Positions 16,138-23,146 are shown, counted from the stretch's first letter. The stretch: DNA of 24,717 nt from an uncultured Collinsella sp. (GCA_900539035.1 UQAU01000028.1:1-24717); one strand, 5' to 3'. Notes: generated by a model from the sequence alone, not told the origin. Program-made: numbers and translations.

Positions 16138-18156
16138 CTAGACCATGACCACGGCGAGCACGAGGAAGACCACGAGCGCCGCGACGATGTAGCAGATGTA
16201 TACGGAGTAGTTGCCGCCCTCGATCTTGGAGGCGAGGCCGGCCAGCTTGTCGGCACCCTCGCTCGGTGCATCGACCAGGAAGCGGTCGGGCAGGGGCTCG
16301 ACGCCCTGAGCGACACCGGTGAGCTTCTGGAACACGTGCGCGATGGACCAGCAGATCTTGGTGCATACCTCGCGCAGGGTGTAGAGCGGGCCCATGAAGA
16401 GCTCGACGTCGGACGCGAAGCTCGTGGCGACGACGGGCATGTGCTCGTTGGGCTCGTAGCCGCACGCCCAAGGGTCGGTCTTCTTAGCGGGGGCCTTGGT
16501 GCCGAGGCAGAACCTCAACACGAACGCGAGGCCGGTGAGGACCACGAGCGCGATGGCGATCGCGGGGGTGGAGGTGGCGGCACCGGAAATCTCGTTCACC
16601 AGAGACACGCCCGAGGTGGCCGTGACGGCGGAGCCGGCAAGCACGCTCTGGGCGACGTCGCCCAGAACCGGGGCGATGACGGGAGAGCCGATTCCCAGCA
16701 CCACGCAGATAGCCGCGAGGAGCATCTGCGAGAACAACATCGGAGCCGGGGACTCCTTGGCGTTCGCGGCCTCCTGGGAACGAGGGCTGCTCGCGAACGA
16801 AACGCCGTAGGCCTTCACGAAGCACGTGACTGCCAGGGCACCGGTGATGGCGAGCGCGGCCGCGGAGGCGACGGCGAACACCATGACGACCGGGTCGGAG
16901 AGCGTCGAGATGTTGAACAGGGACTGGTAGGTGAACCACTCGGAAACGAAGCCGTTGAGCGGCGGGATGGCCGAGATGGCAAGAGCGCCGATGAGGAAGC
17001 AGACGGCCGTGACCGGCATACGGCGGAACAGACCGCCCATCTTCTCCATGTTGCGCGTACCCGTGGCATAGAGCAGGGAGCCCGCGCCGAGGAACAGCTC
17101 GCCCTTGAACATGGCGTGGTTGAGCGTGTGGTAGAGGGCGGCCATGAGCGCGATCGTCGCGATGACGTCGTTGCCCAGGGCGTGCGCCGTCATGGACGCG
17201 CCGACACCGAGCAAGATGATGCCAATGTTCTCGACGGAGTGATAGGCCAGCAGGCGCTTGATGTCGTGCTCGTGGAGGGCGTAGACGACGCCCAGGACCG
17301 AGGAGATGGATCCAAAGACCAGGACCATGAGGCCCCACCAGAGCTGGACGCCCGAACCCGCGAGCAGGTCGAGACCGACCTTGAGGATTCCCAGGATGCC
17401 GATCTTGATCATGCCGCCGGACATGAGGGCGGACACGTTGGACGGCGCCTCGGGGTGCGCCTGGGGCAGCCAGGAGTGCAGCGGGATGATACCGGCCTTT
17501 GCGCCAAATCCGAAGAACGCGAGGACGAAGCACGCGGAGGAGATGGCGGGTCCAAAGTCATGCGTACGGAAATCACTGAAGCTGAAGGAACCGCCCACGC
17601 CGTTGGTCATGAGCAGGAAGCTCGCCATGATAAGGACAAAGCCCACGTGCGCGATGACGAAGTAGAGCCAACCGCCCTTAATGGAGTTCTTGTTCTCCTC
17701 GATGACGACAAGGAAGTAGCTCGTAAGCGACATGAGCTCGAAGGCGACCAGGAACCAGAACACGTTGTCGGCGGTGATGACGAGCATCATCGAGGCGACG
17801 AAGGTGTTCATGAAGAAACCGGCGCGCCCGACCTTGCCCGGGTACTCGTCGAAGTAGGACAGACCGTAGATGAAGCCCGCAAAGGCGAGGATTGAGATGA
17901 GGACCACGATCAGGCCCGCAAGGCCGTTGAGCAAGAGCTCGAGACGGGCGAACGGGAAAAAGAAGACCGTGTTGAGGGACGAAACGTCGCCAAGCACGGC
18001 CTCGAGGCCCGCGATGAACGACAGCACGGCCGCGACGGCGCCGATCAGGCAGCCGGCGGTCTTGGCGGCGTTATCGGCCTTAATCAGCAGAACCGAGGCG
18101 AGCGCACCGATGCACGAGACGGCAAGCGATGCGATAAACAGCGTCATGCTATCCAT
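16138..18156 (-). CDS. hyfB: HyfB, antiporter-like membrane subunit
   Basis: A 672-residue membrane protein, the same length as E. coli HyfB, and larger than HyfD/HyfF. The antiporter core has GFGAKAGIIPLHSWLPQAHP with the conserved lysine, then EAPSNVSALMSGGMIKIG, and HEHDIKRLLAYHSVENIG. About 16 hydrophobic segments are visible. A C-terminal part after about residue 560 includes a soluble loop (KAPAKKTDPWACGYEPNEHM) and a final helix, as in HycC/HyfB. It is part of the membrane arm. The ATG lies inside the end of hyfA with an 8-base overlap; Met4 is an alternative start. Confidence 0.95.
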   Translation of the reverse strand: MDSMTLFIASLAVSCIGALASVLLIKADNAAKTAGCLIGAVAAVLSFIAGLEAVLGDVSSLNTVFFFPFARLELLLNGLAGLIVVLISILAFAGFIYGLSYFDEYPGKVGRAGFFMNTFVASMMLVITADNVFWFLVAFELMSLTSYFLVVIEENKNSIKGGWLYFVIAHVGFVLIMASFLLMTNGVGGSFSFSDFRTHDFGPAISSACFVLAFFGFGAKAGIIPLHSWLPQAHPEAPSNVSALMSGGMIKIGILGILKVGLDLLAGSGVQLWWGLMVLVFGSISSVLGVVYALHEHDIKRLLAYHSVENIGIILLGVGASMTAHALGNDVIATIALMAALYHTLNHAMFKGELFLGAGSLLYATGTRNMEKMGGLFRRMPVTAVCFLIGALAISAIPPLNGFVSEWFTYQSLFNISTLSDPVVMVFAVASAAALAITGALAVTCFVKAYGVSFASSPRSQEAANAKESPAPMLFSQMLLAAICVVLGIGSPVIAPVLGDVAQSVLAGSAVTATSGVSLVNEISGAATSTPAIAIALVVLTGLAFVLRFCLGTKAPAKKTDPWACGYEPNEHMPVVATSFASDVELFMGPLYTLREVCTKICWSIAHVFQKLTGVAQGVEPLPDRFLVDAPSEGADKLAGLASKIEGGNYSVYICYIVAALVVFLVLAVVMV

Positions 18157-18766
18157 TGTTTACGCTCCCTTCTGCTTTCTCGGACAGACCCTGGGCCACA
18201 GCCGCCACGTCGACGGCAGGGCCGTTCTGAATCGAACGCAGGCGCTTGGCCTCGTCGAGTTCGCGATCTGCCGCGCCGCCCATGACGGTGAGCGCCTTGG
18301 TGGGGCAAGCCGCCACGCAGTGCGGACCCTCGGGGTCGAAGGCGCACAGGTCGCACTTGACGGCACAGGTGTACTGGCCGGGCGCCCACGTAAGCAGGCT
18401 GCTCAGGGACTTAGGGTACGAAGGCGTCGGGTCGCACATGCCTGCGACACCGGCGATAGACGTGCCATCGGGATGGATGGCTCCGAAGGGGCACGCGATG
18501 GCGCACAGCCTGCACCCGATGCACTCCTGCTCCTTAACGTGGATGCGGTCGCCATCGTGCTCGATGGCATTCACCGGGCAAACCTCGGCGCAGGGGGCAC
18601 CCTCGCAATGGTGGCAGGCAAGGGCGGCCGAAATGCCGCCGGTCTTCACGAGCGCCAGGCGCGGCGTATCCTGAAGACCCTGCATCCGGTGGGCGTCGGC
18701 ACAGGCGGACTGGCATGTTCCGCAGCCGATGCACCTCTCCGGGTTGATGTCGATGAAGCGGTTCAT
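18149..18766 (-). CDS. hyfA: HyfA, 4x[4Fe-4S] electron-transfer subunit
   Basis: A 205-residue ferredoxin-like protein that probably carries electrons from FdhF into the hydrogenase; E. coli HyfA is also about 205. Four cluster motifs are visible: Cys12/15/18/22, Cys51/54/59/63, Cys82/85/88/92 and Cys138/141/150/154. The N-terminus MNRF and the segment GLQDTPRLALVKT match HyfA closely. A GTG two codons upstream is open, but the ATG at 18766 has better spacing to the GAAAGGAAG ribosome site. It overlaps hyfB by 8 bases. A strong hairpin precedes it, separating it from fdhF. Confidence 0.95.
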   Translation of the reverse strand: MNRFIDINPERCIGCGTCQSACADAHRMQGLQDTPRLALVKTGGISAALACHHCEGAPCAEVCPVNAIEHDGDRIHVKEQECIGCRLCAIACPFGAIHPDGTSIAGVAGMCDPTPSYPKSLSSLLTWAPGQYTCAVKCDLCAFDPEGPHCVAACPTKALTVMGGAADRELDEAKRLRSIQNGPAVDVAAVAQGLSEKAEGSVNNG

Positions 18767-18788
18767 CCCCACTTCCTTTCAAAATAAC

Positions 18789-18823
18789 GGGCCGGGCTCC
18801 CGAACGTACGGGACGCCCGGCCC
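18789..18823 (-). promoter_or_regulatory. Strong GC hairpin between fdhF and hyfA
   Basis: GGGCCGGGC (18789-18797) pairs with GCCCGGCCC (18815-18823), and inside it TCCCG (18798-18802) pairs with CGGGA (18809-18813), leaving a 6-base loop and one bulge. On the minus strand it is followed by GTTATTTTG and then the hyfA ribosome site. It can act as a partial terminator or an mRNA stability/processing hairpin that sets the ratio of fdhF to hyf message. Complete termination is unlikely because no promoter is evident before hyfA. Confidence 0.65.
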
Positions 18824-18844
18824 AAAAAGCCAACGAGAACGGGA

Positions 18845-21067
18845 CTACACGATTTGGTTCACGTGCGTCTCATCGTCGAACTTGGCGGCGCCGGGCTCAA
18901 CGTCCTGGGGAGCGGCGGCGTCCACCAGAGCCTGCTTGAGCTCGGTGTACTGACGCTCCACCTCGCCCTCAGCCCAGACCTGGTCGGCGATAGCGTCGAC
19001 CTGGCAGGCGGAGAACTTGTCCTCGGGCGTATGCGAGACCGGGTCGACCTTGTGCATGGTCAGCTCGTTGCACTTGCCGATCCACCACTGGTAGGTCATG
19101 TAGACCGTGCCCTTGTTGATGCGATCGCTCACGTCGGCGCGGCTATATACCTGGCCACGGCGGCTGTGGACCGAGACGATGTCGCCATTCTTGATGCCGC
19201 GTGCCTGGGCGTCCGCGGGATTCATGCGGACAAAGCCGGGCTCGTCGGCAAGCAGCGCCAGCGTCTTGCAGTTGCCGGTCATCGAGCGGCAGCTGTAGTG
19301 GCCGACCTCGCGGACGGTGCACAGGATGAGCGGGTACTCATCGTCGGGAAGCTCGGAGGGCGCCTCCCAGTCGTGCGCCATCAGGTTGGCGCGGCCGTCC
19401 TTGGTGGTGAACTTGCCACCAGCGAACATGTCGGGCGTACCGTGGTCGTTCACATCGGTGCTCTTGACCGGCCACTGGGCGTAGCCGCCCTCGGGAGCCA
19501 TCTTCTCGTAGGTTGCACCCACAAAGTTGGGGCACAGGCTAATGCACTCGTTCCAGATCTGCTCGGTGTTGTCGTAGTGCATGGGGTAACCCATACGCGT
19601 GGACAGGTCCGCGAAGATCTCCCAGTCGTGACGGCACTCGCCCTTGGGCGGAACGGCCGCGTCAAAGTGCTGGAAGCTACGGTCGGATGCGGTAAAGACA
19701 CCCTCGTGCTCGCCCCAAGAGGTGGCAGGCAGGATGACGTCGGCGAGCATGGTCGTCTGCGTCATAAAGATGTCCTGGCAAATGAACAGATCCAGCTCGG
19801 AGAGCGTCTTGCGCATACCGGCCGAATCGGGCTCGGTCTGCACCGGGTCCTCGCCGTAGTTGTAGAAGCAGTGCACCTTGCCCTCGTCGACCAGGTGGCC
19901 CAGGTCAGTGAGCTTGTAGCCCTCCTCGAGCGGGAGCTTTTCCTCGGGCACGCCCCAAGCCTTGGCAAACTTGGCACGCACTGCCGGGTCGGTGACTTTC
20001 TGGTAGCCAGGGTACAGGTTGGGCAGCATGCCCATATCACAGGAGCCCTGGACGTTATTCTGACCGCGCACGGGCGCGAGGCCGGAATTGGGTTTGCCGA
20101 TCTGGCCGGCAACGCAGGCGATGGAGGCGATGGTGTGCACCGTCTTCAGGTTCTGCTTCTGCTGGCATACGCCCATACCCCAGCCAATGATGGCAGAGGG
20201 CTTCGCCGTGGCGTACATCTCGGCAGCTTGGTGGATCAACGCGGGCTCGACACCCGTGATGTCCTGTACGGATTCGGGAGTGTAGTTCTTGATGGTCTCC
20301 CACCACTCGTCAAAGCCGTTCGTATGCTCGGCGACGAATTCCTTGTCGTAGAGGCCATCGTTGACCAAGCAGTTGGCAAAGGCGTTGAGGAACGCGACGT
20401 TGCAACCGTTCTTGATCGGAAGGTAGAGATCGGCGATACGCGCGGTTTCGATATGGCGCGGGTCGGCGACGATGATCTTGCAACCCTTTTCTTTGGCTCG
20501 CACGATACGCCTTGCGACGATGGGGTGCGAATCGGCAGGGTTATAGCCGAAGAGGAAAATGCAGCCCGCATCCTCCATACCGGGGATGGAGCATGACATG
20601 CAACCTGAACCAACCGTGTCCATCAGACCGAGGACAGTAGGGCCGTGTCAAGTACGGGCGCAGTTGTCCACGCTGTGGGTGCCGATGCACGCACGCGTAA
20701 ACTTCTGCATGACGTAGTTCGCCTCATTGCCGCCGCCTCGCGAAGAGCCGGTGGTCATGACAGCGTTAGGACCATATTCGTCAATTATGGCCTGCATCTT
20801 AGATGCGGTGAAATCCAGTGCCTCGTCCCAGCTTACGCGCTCAAGATCCGCGCCCTTGGTGCGGCGGATCATCGGGTGCAGTACGCGAGGAGTCAAGATC
20901 TTGGTGTCGTTGATGAAGTCGTAGCCGCTCATGCCCTTAAGGCACAGCTCGCTCTGGTTGGTGATGCCGTTGAGCGGTTCGGTACCCACGACCTGGCCGT
21001 TTTGGACCAGGAGGTTAAACTGGCAACCGGCGCCGCAATACGGGCAAATCACTTTATGCTTCTCCAT
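18845..21067 (-). CDS. fdhF: FdhF, selenocysteine formate dehydrogenase H
   Basis: A 740-residue Mo/W-bis-MGD formate dehydrogenase, read through an in-frame UGA at 20650-20648. That codon is residue 140, exactly the Sec140 position of E. coli FdhF, in the context NCART-U-HGPTV. The [4Fe-4S] ligands Cys8, 11, 15 and 42 and the electron-relay Lys44 occupy the same positions as in E. coli. Other matches are FGYNPADSHPIVARR, PVRGQNNVQGSCDMG, TSWGEHEGVFTA and REVGHYSCRSMTGNC. The ATG at 21067 has a strong AAGGAGGG site. About 25 extra residues follow the E. coli C-terminus. It oxidises formate to CO2 and feeds HyfA/HydN. A naive annotation splits it in two at the UGA. Confidence 0.97.
20610..20650 (-). 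promoter_or_regulatory. UGA(Sec) codon and SECIS-like hairpin in fdhF
   Basis: After the UGA (20650-20648) a stem forms from UGUCCUC (20636-20630) with GAUGGACA (20624-20617), closing a GGUCU loop (20629-20625). Seven pairs form with one bulged U at 20622. The GGUCUG loop sequence and its distance from the UGA are identical to those of the E. coli fdhF SECIS, where the loop is bound by SelB. Here the bulged U is on the 3' side of the stem, while in E. coli it is on the 5' side. selB lies in the same window. Confidence 0.85.
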
Positions 21068-21090
21068 GACACCCTCCTTCCTTTCTCTGC

Positions 21091-21106
21091 TACCGAATAC
21101 TCGGTA
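21091..21106. promoter_or_regulatory. Short palindrome upstream of fdhF
   Basis: TACCGA (21091-21096) and TCGGTA (21101-21106) form a 6-bp-arm palindrome around ATAC, 24 bases before the fdhF start, in the 75-bp gap after hydN. It may be an mRNA hairpin or a protein site; nothing decides between them. Confidence 0.3.
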
Positions 21107-21142
21107 CTTATTTGACAATCATTGGGCCTGTCGCCCCAACGC

Positions 21143-21661
21143 TTACGCCTCGTTTTCGATGGTGGCGCGGGCACGCTCGGCAGTCAGTTCTGCCAGACGC
21201 TCCTCGTCCACCAGGGTGAGGCCCTTGGTCGGACACGCCTCGGCACACGCCGGACCGCCGGGACGGTCCACGCACAGGTCGCACTTGAGCACGAAGCTCT
21301 TAGTCTGCGAACCCACGCGCACGTCGCCCATCAAGACGGGGACCTGCGTGGTCGCCACGCTCACGGCGCCAAAGGGGCAGGCCATGACGCAGCTCTTGCA
21401 GCCGATGCAGTTGTCCTCGTTGACGCCGATGCGATGGTTCTTTGGATCAAAGAACAAGGCACCCGTGGGGCAGGCCTTGGCGCACGGAGCGTCCTCGCAG
21501 TGGTGGCATGCCACTGGCGCGGAAATCTCGTAGGTGCGCGTTACGCGTAGGCGCGGCGCGGCGATGTTACCGGGGATGTCGTGCGCCTCGATACACGCCG
21601 CCATGCAGGTTTGACACCCAATGCAGCGCGAAGAATCGGCTACGACTCGCTTATTACCCAT
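21143..21661 (-). CDS. hydN: HydN-like 4x[4Fe-4S] ferredoxin
   Basis: A 172-residue electron-transfer protein, close in size to E. coli HydN (175), which supports formate dehydrogenase H activity. Four cluster motifs are visible: Cys13/16/19/23, Cys52/55/60/64, Cys85/88/91/95 and Cys127/130/139/143. Segments CHHCEDAPCAKACPTGA and KCDLCVDRPGGPACAEACPT match the HydN/HycB family. The frame is open 36 codons further upstream, but ATG 21661 starts the conserved N-terminus and has GGAGG upstream. It is the first gene of the operon and precedes fdhF by 75 bases. Its leader can fold so that the ribosome site is paired. HycB is a close alternative name; hyfA already fills the Hyf role. Confidence 0.88.
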   Translation of the reverse strand: MGNKRVVADSSRCIGCQTCMAACIEAHDIPGNIAAPRLRVTRTYEISAPVACHHCEDAPCAKACPTGALFFDPKNHRIGVNEDNCIGCKSCVMACPFGAVSVATTQVPVLMGDVRVGSQTKSFVLKCDLCVDRPGGPACAEACPTKGLTLVDEERLAELTAERARATIENEA

Positions 21662-21775
21662 GTTGTTCACTCCCTCCTGAATCCCTTGCCGGAGAGACCC
21701 TGTCGACGTTGCCCCGGACCGCCCGTGGTCCGGCATCGACGTATCGAGTGCCTGCGGCGAAACAGGCACTTCGAT
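21662..21775 (-). promoter_or_regulatory. Structured 5' leader of hydN, candidate cis-regulatory RNA
   Basis: On the minus strand three hairpins follow one another. I: AGTGCCTG (21770-21763) with CAGGCACT (21754-21747). II: an outer stem GTCGA (21740-21736) with TCGAC (21706-21702), and an inner stem CCGGACC (21733-21727) with GGTCCGG (21720-21714), separated by an asymmetric internal loop that includes GGCAAC. III: TCTCTCC (21697-21691) with GGAGGGA (21677-21671), which covers the ribosome binding site nine bases before the ATG. The layout (aptamer-like fold plus a stem that masks the ribosome site) resembles a translational riboswitch. I could not match it to a known class, including the Moco motif. 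Confidence 0.5.
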
Positions 21776-21839
21776 AGAATTCCTCCAACGATATACAGGT
21801 TAAATATACGCAGTTGCAGGTGGCAAACTTGAGCATACG

Positions 21840-21865
21840 CCCTGCAATACGGGTGTATTGCAGGG
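21840..21865. promoter_or_regulatory. 11-bp-arm palindrome, possible operator
   Basis: CCCTGCAATAC (21840-21850) and GTATTGCAGGG (21855-21865) are perfect inverted arms around GGGT. On the plus strand it is followed by GTTTT, so it could be a weak plus-strand terminator. However, there is no plus-strand gene upstream, so an operator for the divergent hydN and antitoxin promoters is at least as likely. It lies about 180 bases upstream of the hydN start. Confidence 0.55.
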
Positions 21866-21994
21866 GTTTTAGCAGGTTGGAACTATTCTCGGATAGCTAT
21901 AAAGGTGAGTGTATTACATGCGTATGCCTCAGAGATTTTTACTCGCTCTCGTTTTGGATGTACTACGCTTGTATTCGTGTTTATGGTTATCAAC

Positions 21995-22022
21995 TTGAGT
22001 GAAATAAAGTAATCGTTATAAG
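21995..22022 (+). promoter_or_regulatory. Candidate promoter of the toxin-antitoxin operon
   Basis: TTGAGT (21995-22000) and TATAAG (22017-22022) are separated by 16 bases in an AT-rich context. A start near 22030 would give a leader of about 60 bases to the antitoxin ATG. The -35 box is weak. Confidence 0.45.
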
Positions 22023-22088
22023 ATGCTCAAGTATCGGCACATGCCGCATTTGACCGACTATATTGCACGCTCATTAAGGGGGCCAGTG

Positions 22089-22412
22089 ATGTCATCGACT
22101 CAAAAAAGAGCCATCCTGCAGGTGCGCATTCGCGAGGAAGACAAGCAGCATGCCGAGCATCTCTACGACGCCATGGGCACATCGCTCGCCGAGGCTGTCC
22201 GTCTATTTGTCGCGCAGAGCATTTTGATGCGCAAGCTCCCCTTTCAGCCGGTCGCCGTGCGTTCCAAGGACGGCACGGCCGCCTATGGATCGCTCAAAGC
22301 ATATGGGGACCCCAATCGCCGCTCCGAAGAGCGCAATGCCTGGATTGAGTACCTTGCCACAGAAAGCGACGATTCGATTTTGGGTCCCGAGGAAGTAGAT
22401 ATCCATGAGTAG
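22089..22412 (+). CDS. RelB/DinJ-like ribbon-helix-helix antitoxin
   Basis: A 107-residue small protein. The N-terminal segment KRAILQVRIREEDKQHAEHL, followed by YDAMGTSLAEAVRLFVAQSI, has the strand-helix-helix pattern of RelB/DinJ antitoxins, which bind DNA as dimers and repress their own operon. The C-terminal half is polar and acidic (ending PEEVDIHE), as expected for a toxin-binding tail. An in-frame ATG lies 22 codons upstream, but ATG 22089 has AAGGGGG nine bases upstream and begins the conserved domain. It overlaps the PIN-domain gene by 8 bases, so they are translationally coupled. It is divergent from hydN. Functional assignment is from fold pattern and gene arrangement. Confidence 0.82.
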   Translation: MSSTQKRAILQVRIREEDKQHAEHLYDAMGTSLAEAVRLFVAQSILMRKLPFQPVAVRSKDGTAAYGSLKAYGDPNRRSEERNAWIEYLATESDDSILGPEEVDIHE

Positions 22413-22881
22413 CACCATCATCGACGAGACCGTCATCCTGCGCTACCTGCTTGACGACGACGAGGTTCTGTCACCGCGCGCCGCCAAGGTCATCGCCACG
22501 CGCACCGCTCGTGTCTACCCCGAAATCATCACGCGCGTCGTGGTCACGCTGCGCGACGTCTATAAGGTTCCCCGCGTTGAGATTACTGCGGCCATGAAAA
22601 GTCTGCTCGATGACGTTATGGTCGACGAGCCCACCGTTGTCGCCCTTGCCGTCAAACTCTTTGGCAAGACCCATATGGACTTTACCGACTGCCTCCTCGC
22701 AGCCCGAACCGCTATCTACAACGATGATGTCGTGAGCTTTGGCAAGCCCATCATCCAAGGCATGATCGATTACCGCCGCAAGCGCCAAACCGCAACCGAC
22801 GCCCGCGACCGCGCCGCCGAAGCCCACAGTCACAGCACCGACTCCACCATCGACAAGCTCCGCCACCGCCCCCGCAGCTAA
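22405..22881 (+). CDS. PIN-domain toxin (VapC-like ribonuclease)
   Basis: A 158-residue protein whose first 120 residues fit a PIN domain, a metal-dependent RNase. The expected acidic residues are visible: Asp7 in STIIDETVIL, Glu40 in YPEIITRVV, and Asp92/Asp95 in MDFTDCLLAARTA. The C-terminal 35 residues are basic and low-complexity (YRRKRQTATDARDRAA), longer than in most VapC proteins. It overlaps the antitoxin gene by 8 bases (ATGAGTAG). Substrate RNA is unknown. The pairing of a PIN toxin with a RelB/DinJ-type antitoxin differs from the commonest VapBC pairing but is a known mix. Confidence 0.8.
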   Translation: MSSTIIDETVILRYLLDDDEVLSPRAAKVIATRTARVYPEIITRVVVTLRDVYKVPRVEITAAMKSLLDDVMVDEPTVVALAVKLFGKTHMDFTDCLLAARTAIYNDDVVSFGKPIIQGMIDYRRKRQTATDARDRAAEAHSHSTDSTIDKLRHRPRS

Positions 22882-22895
22882 CCCCATCCCCTCCT

Positions 22896-22920
22896 AAGTT
22901 GCGGTGAAATAGTTCCTGGA
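22896..22920 (+). repeat. Third copy of the dispersed 24-25 nt repeat
   Basis: This copy begins AAGTTGCGGTG and ends GTTCCTGGA. It differs from 377-401 by one base and has the same orientation; the third copy at 423-444 is inverted. It lies 15 bases after the toxin stop, inside the loop of a 9-bp stem ACCCCATCC (22881-22889) with GGATGGGGT (22918-22926). Confidence 0.85.
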
Positions 22921-22944
22921 TGGGGTCCCCGGCATGTATACGAA

Positions 22945-22978
22945 AATGGCTCTGGTCCCAAAAGGAACCAGAGCCATT
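22945..22978 (-). terminator. Intrinsic terminator of the tRNA operon
   Basis: AATGGCTCTGGT (22945-22956) pairs with ACCAGAGCCATT (22967-22978), a 12-bp stem extended by CC/GG after a bulge. On the minus strand the tail is TTCG after the stem-ending TT, giving TTTTCG. It lies 12 bases past the tRNA-Gly CCA end. It may also slow plus-strand transcripts from the toxin gene, whose tail is less T-rich. Confidence 0.7.
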
Positions 22979-22989
22979 CATCTATCTTA

Positions 22990-23063
22990 TGGAGCGGGCG
23001 ACGGGAATCGAACCCGCGTCATCAGCTTGGAAGGCTGGGGTTCTACCATTGAACTACGCCCGC
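22990..23063 (-). tRNA. tRNA-Gly (anticodon TCC)
   Basis: The minus strand folds as a cloverleaf. The acceptor stem is GCGGGCG/CGCCCGC, the D stem GTTC/GAAC, and the anticodon loop CTTCCAA. The T arm is CGGGT-TCGATTC-CCG-type, and the discriminator T is followed by an encoded CCA. The first anticodon-stem pair is C-A, common in this tRNA. It is downstream of tRNA-Pro, six bases apart, in the same transcript. Confidence 0.96.
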
Positions 23064-23069
23064 AAGATA

Positions 23070-23146
23070 TGGTCGGGACGACAGGATTTGAACCTGCGAC
23101 ATCCTGCTCCCAAAGCAGGCGCGCTACCAAACTGCGCCACGTCCCG
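23070..23146 (-). tRNA. tRNA-Pro (anticodon TGG)
   Basis: The minus strand folds as a cloverleaf. The acceptor stem is CGGGACG/CGTCCCG, the anticodon stem CCTGC/GCAGG with loop TTTGGGA, and the T loop TTCAAAT. The discriminator A is followed by an encoded CCA. It is the first tRNA of a two-gene operon with tRNA-Gly. Confidence 0.96.

Larger units (their letters stand above)
21776..22088. other. Divergent intergenic region between hydN and the antitoxin gene
   Basis: This AT-richer stretch has no credible gene. It holds an AT-rich segment at about 21788-21812 that probably includes the hydN promoter (TATATT and TATATC boxes on the minus strand, but no clear -35). It also holds a palindrome at 21840-21865 and a plus-strand promoter at 21995-22022. 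A 10-base sequence ACTTGAGCAT occurs at 21827-21836 and inverted at 22023-22032. No sigma-54 type GG-N10-GC element was found on the hydN side. Confidence 0.5.

Noticed and set aside
16121..16471. Longer hyfC start at 16471
   Set aside because: The upstream part is an out-of-frame shadow of hyfB; ATG 16120 has a ribosome site and the expected N-terminus.
20623..20650. Interpretation of fdhF as two genes or a pseudogene
   Set aside because: The TGA lies exactly at the selenocysteine position with a SECIS-like hairpin, and selA/selB are nearby. Both sides align with FdhF in the same frame.
21662..21900. Sigma-54 promoter with FhlA-type sites as in E. coli
   Set aside because: No convincing GG-N10-GC element on the hydN strand, and sigma-54 is not expected in Actinomycetota.
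22990..23146. tRNA genes as the attachment site of an integrated element
   Set aside because: No copy of the tRNA 3' ends is found at the left side of the window and no integrase gene is present.
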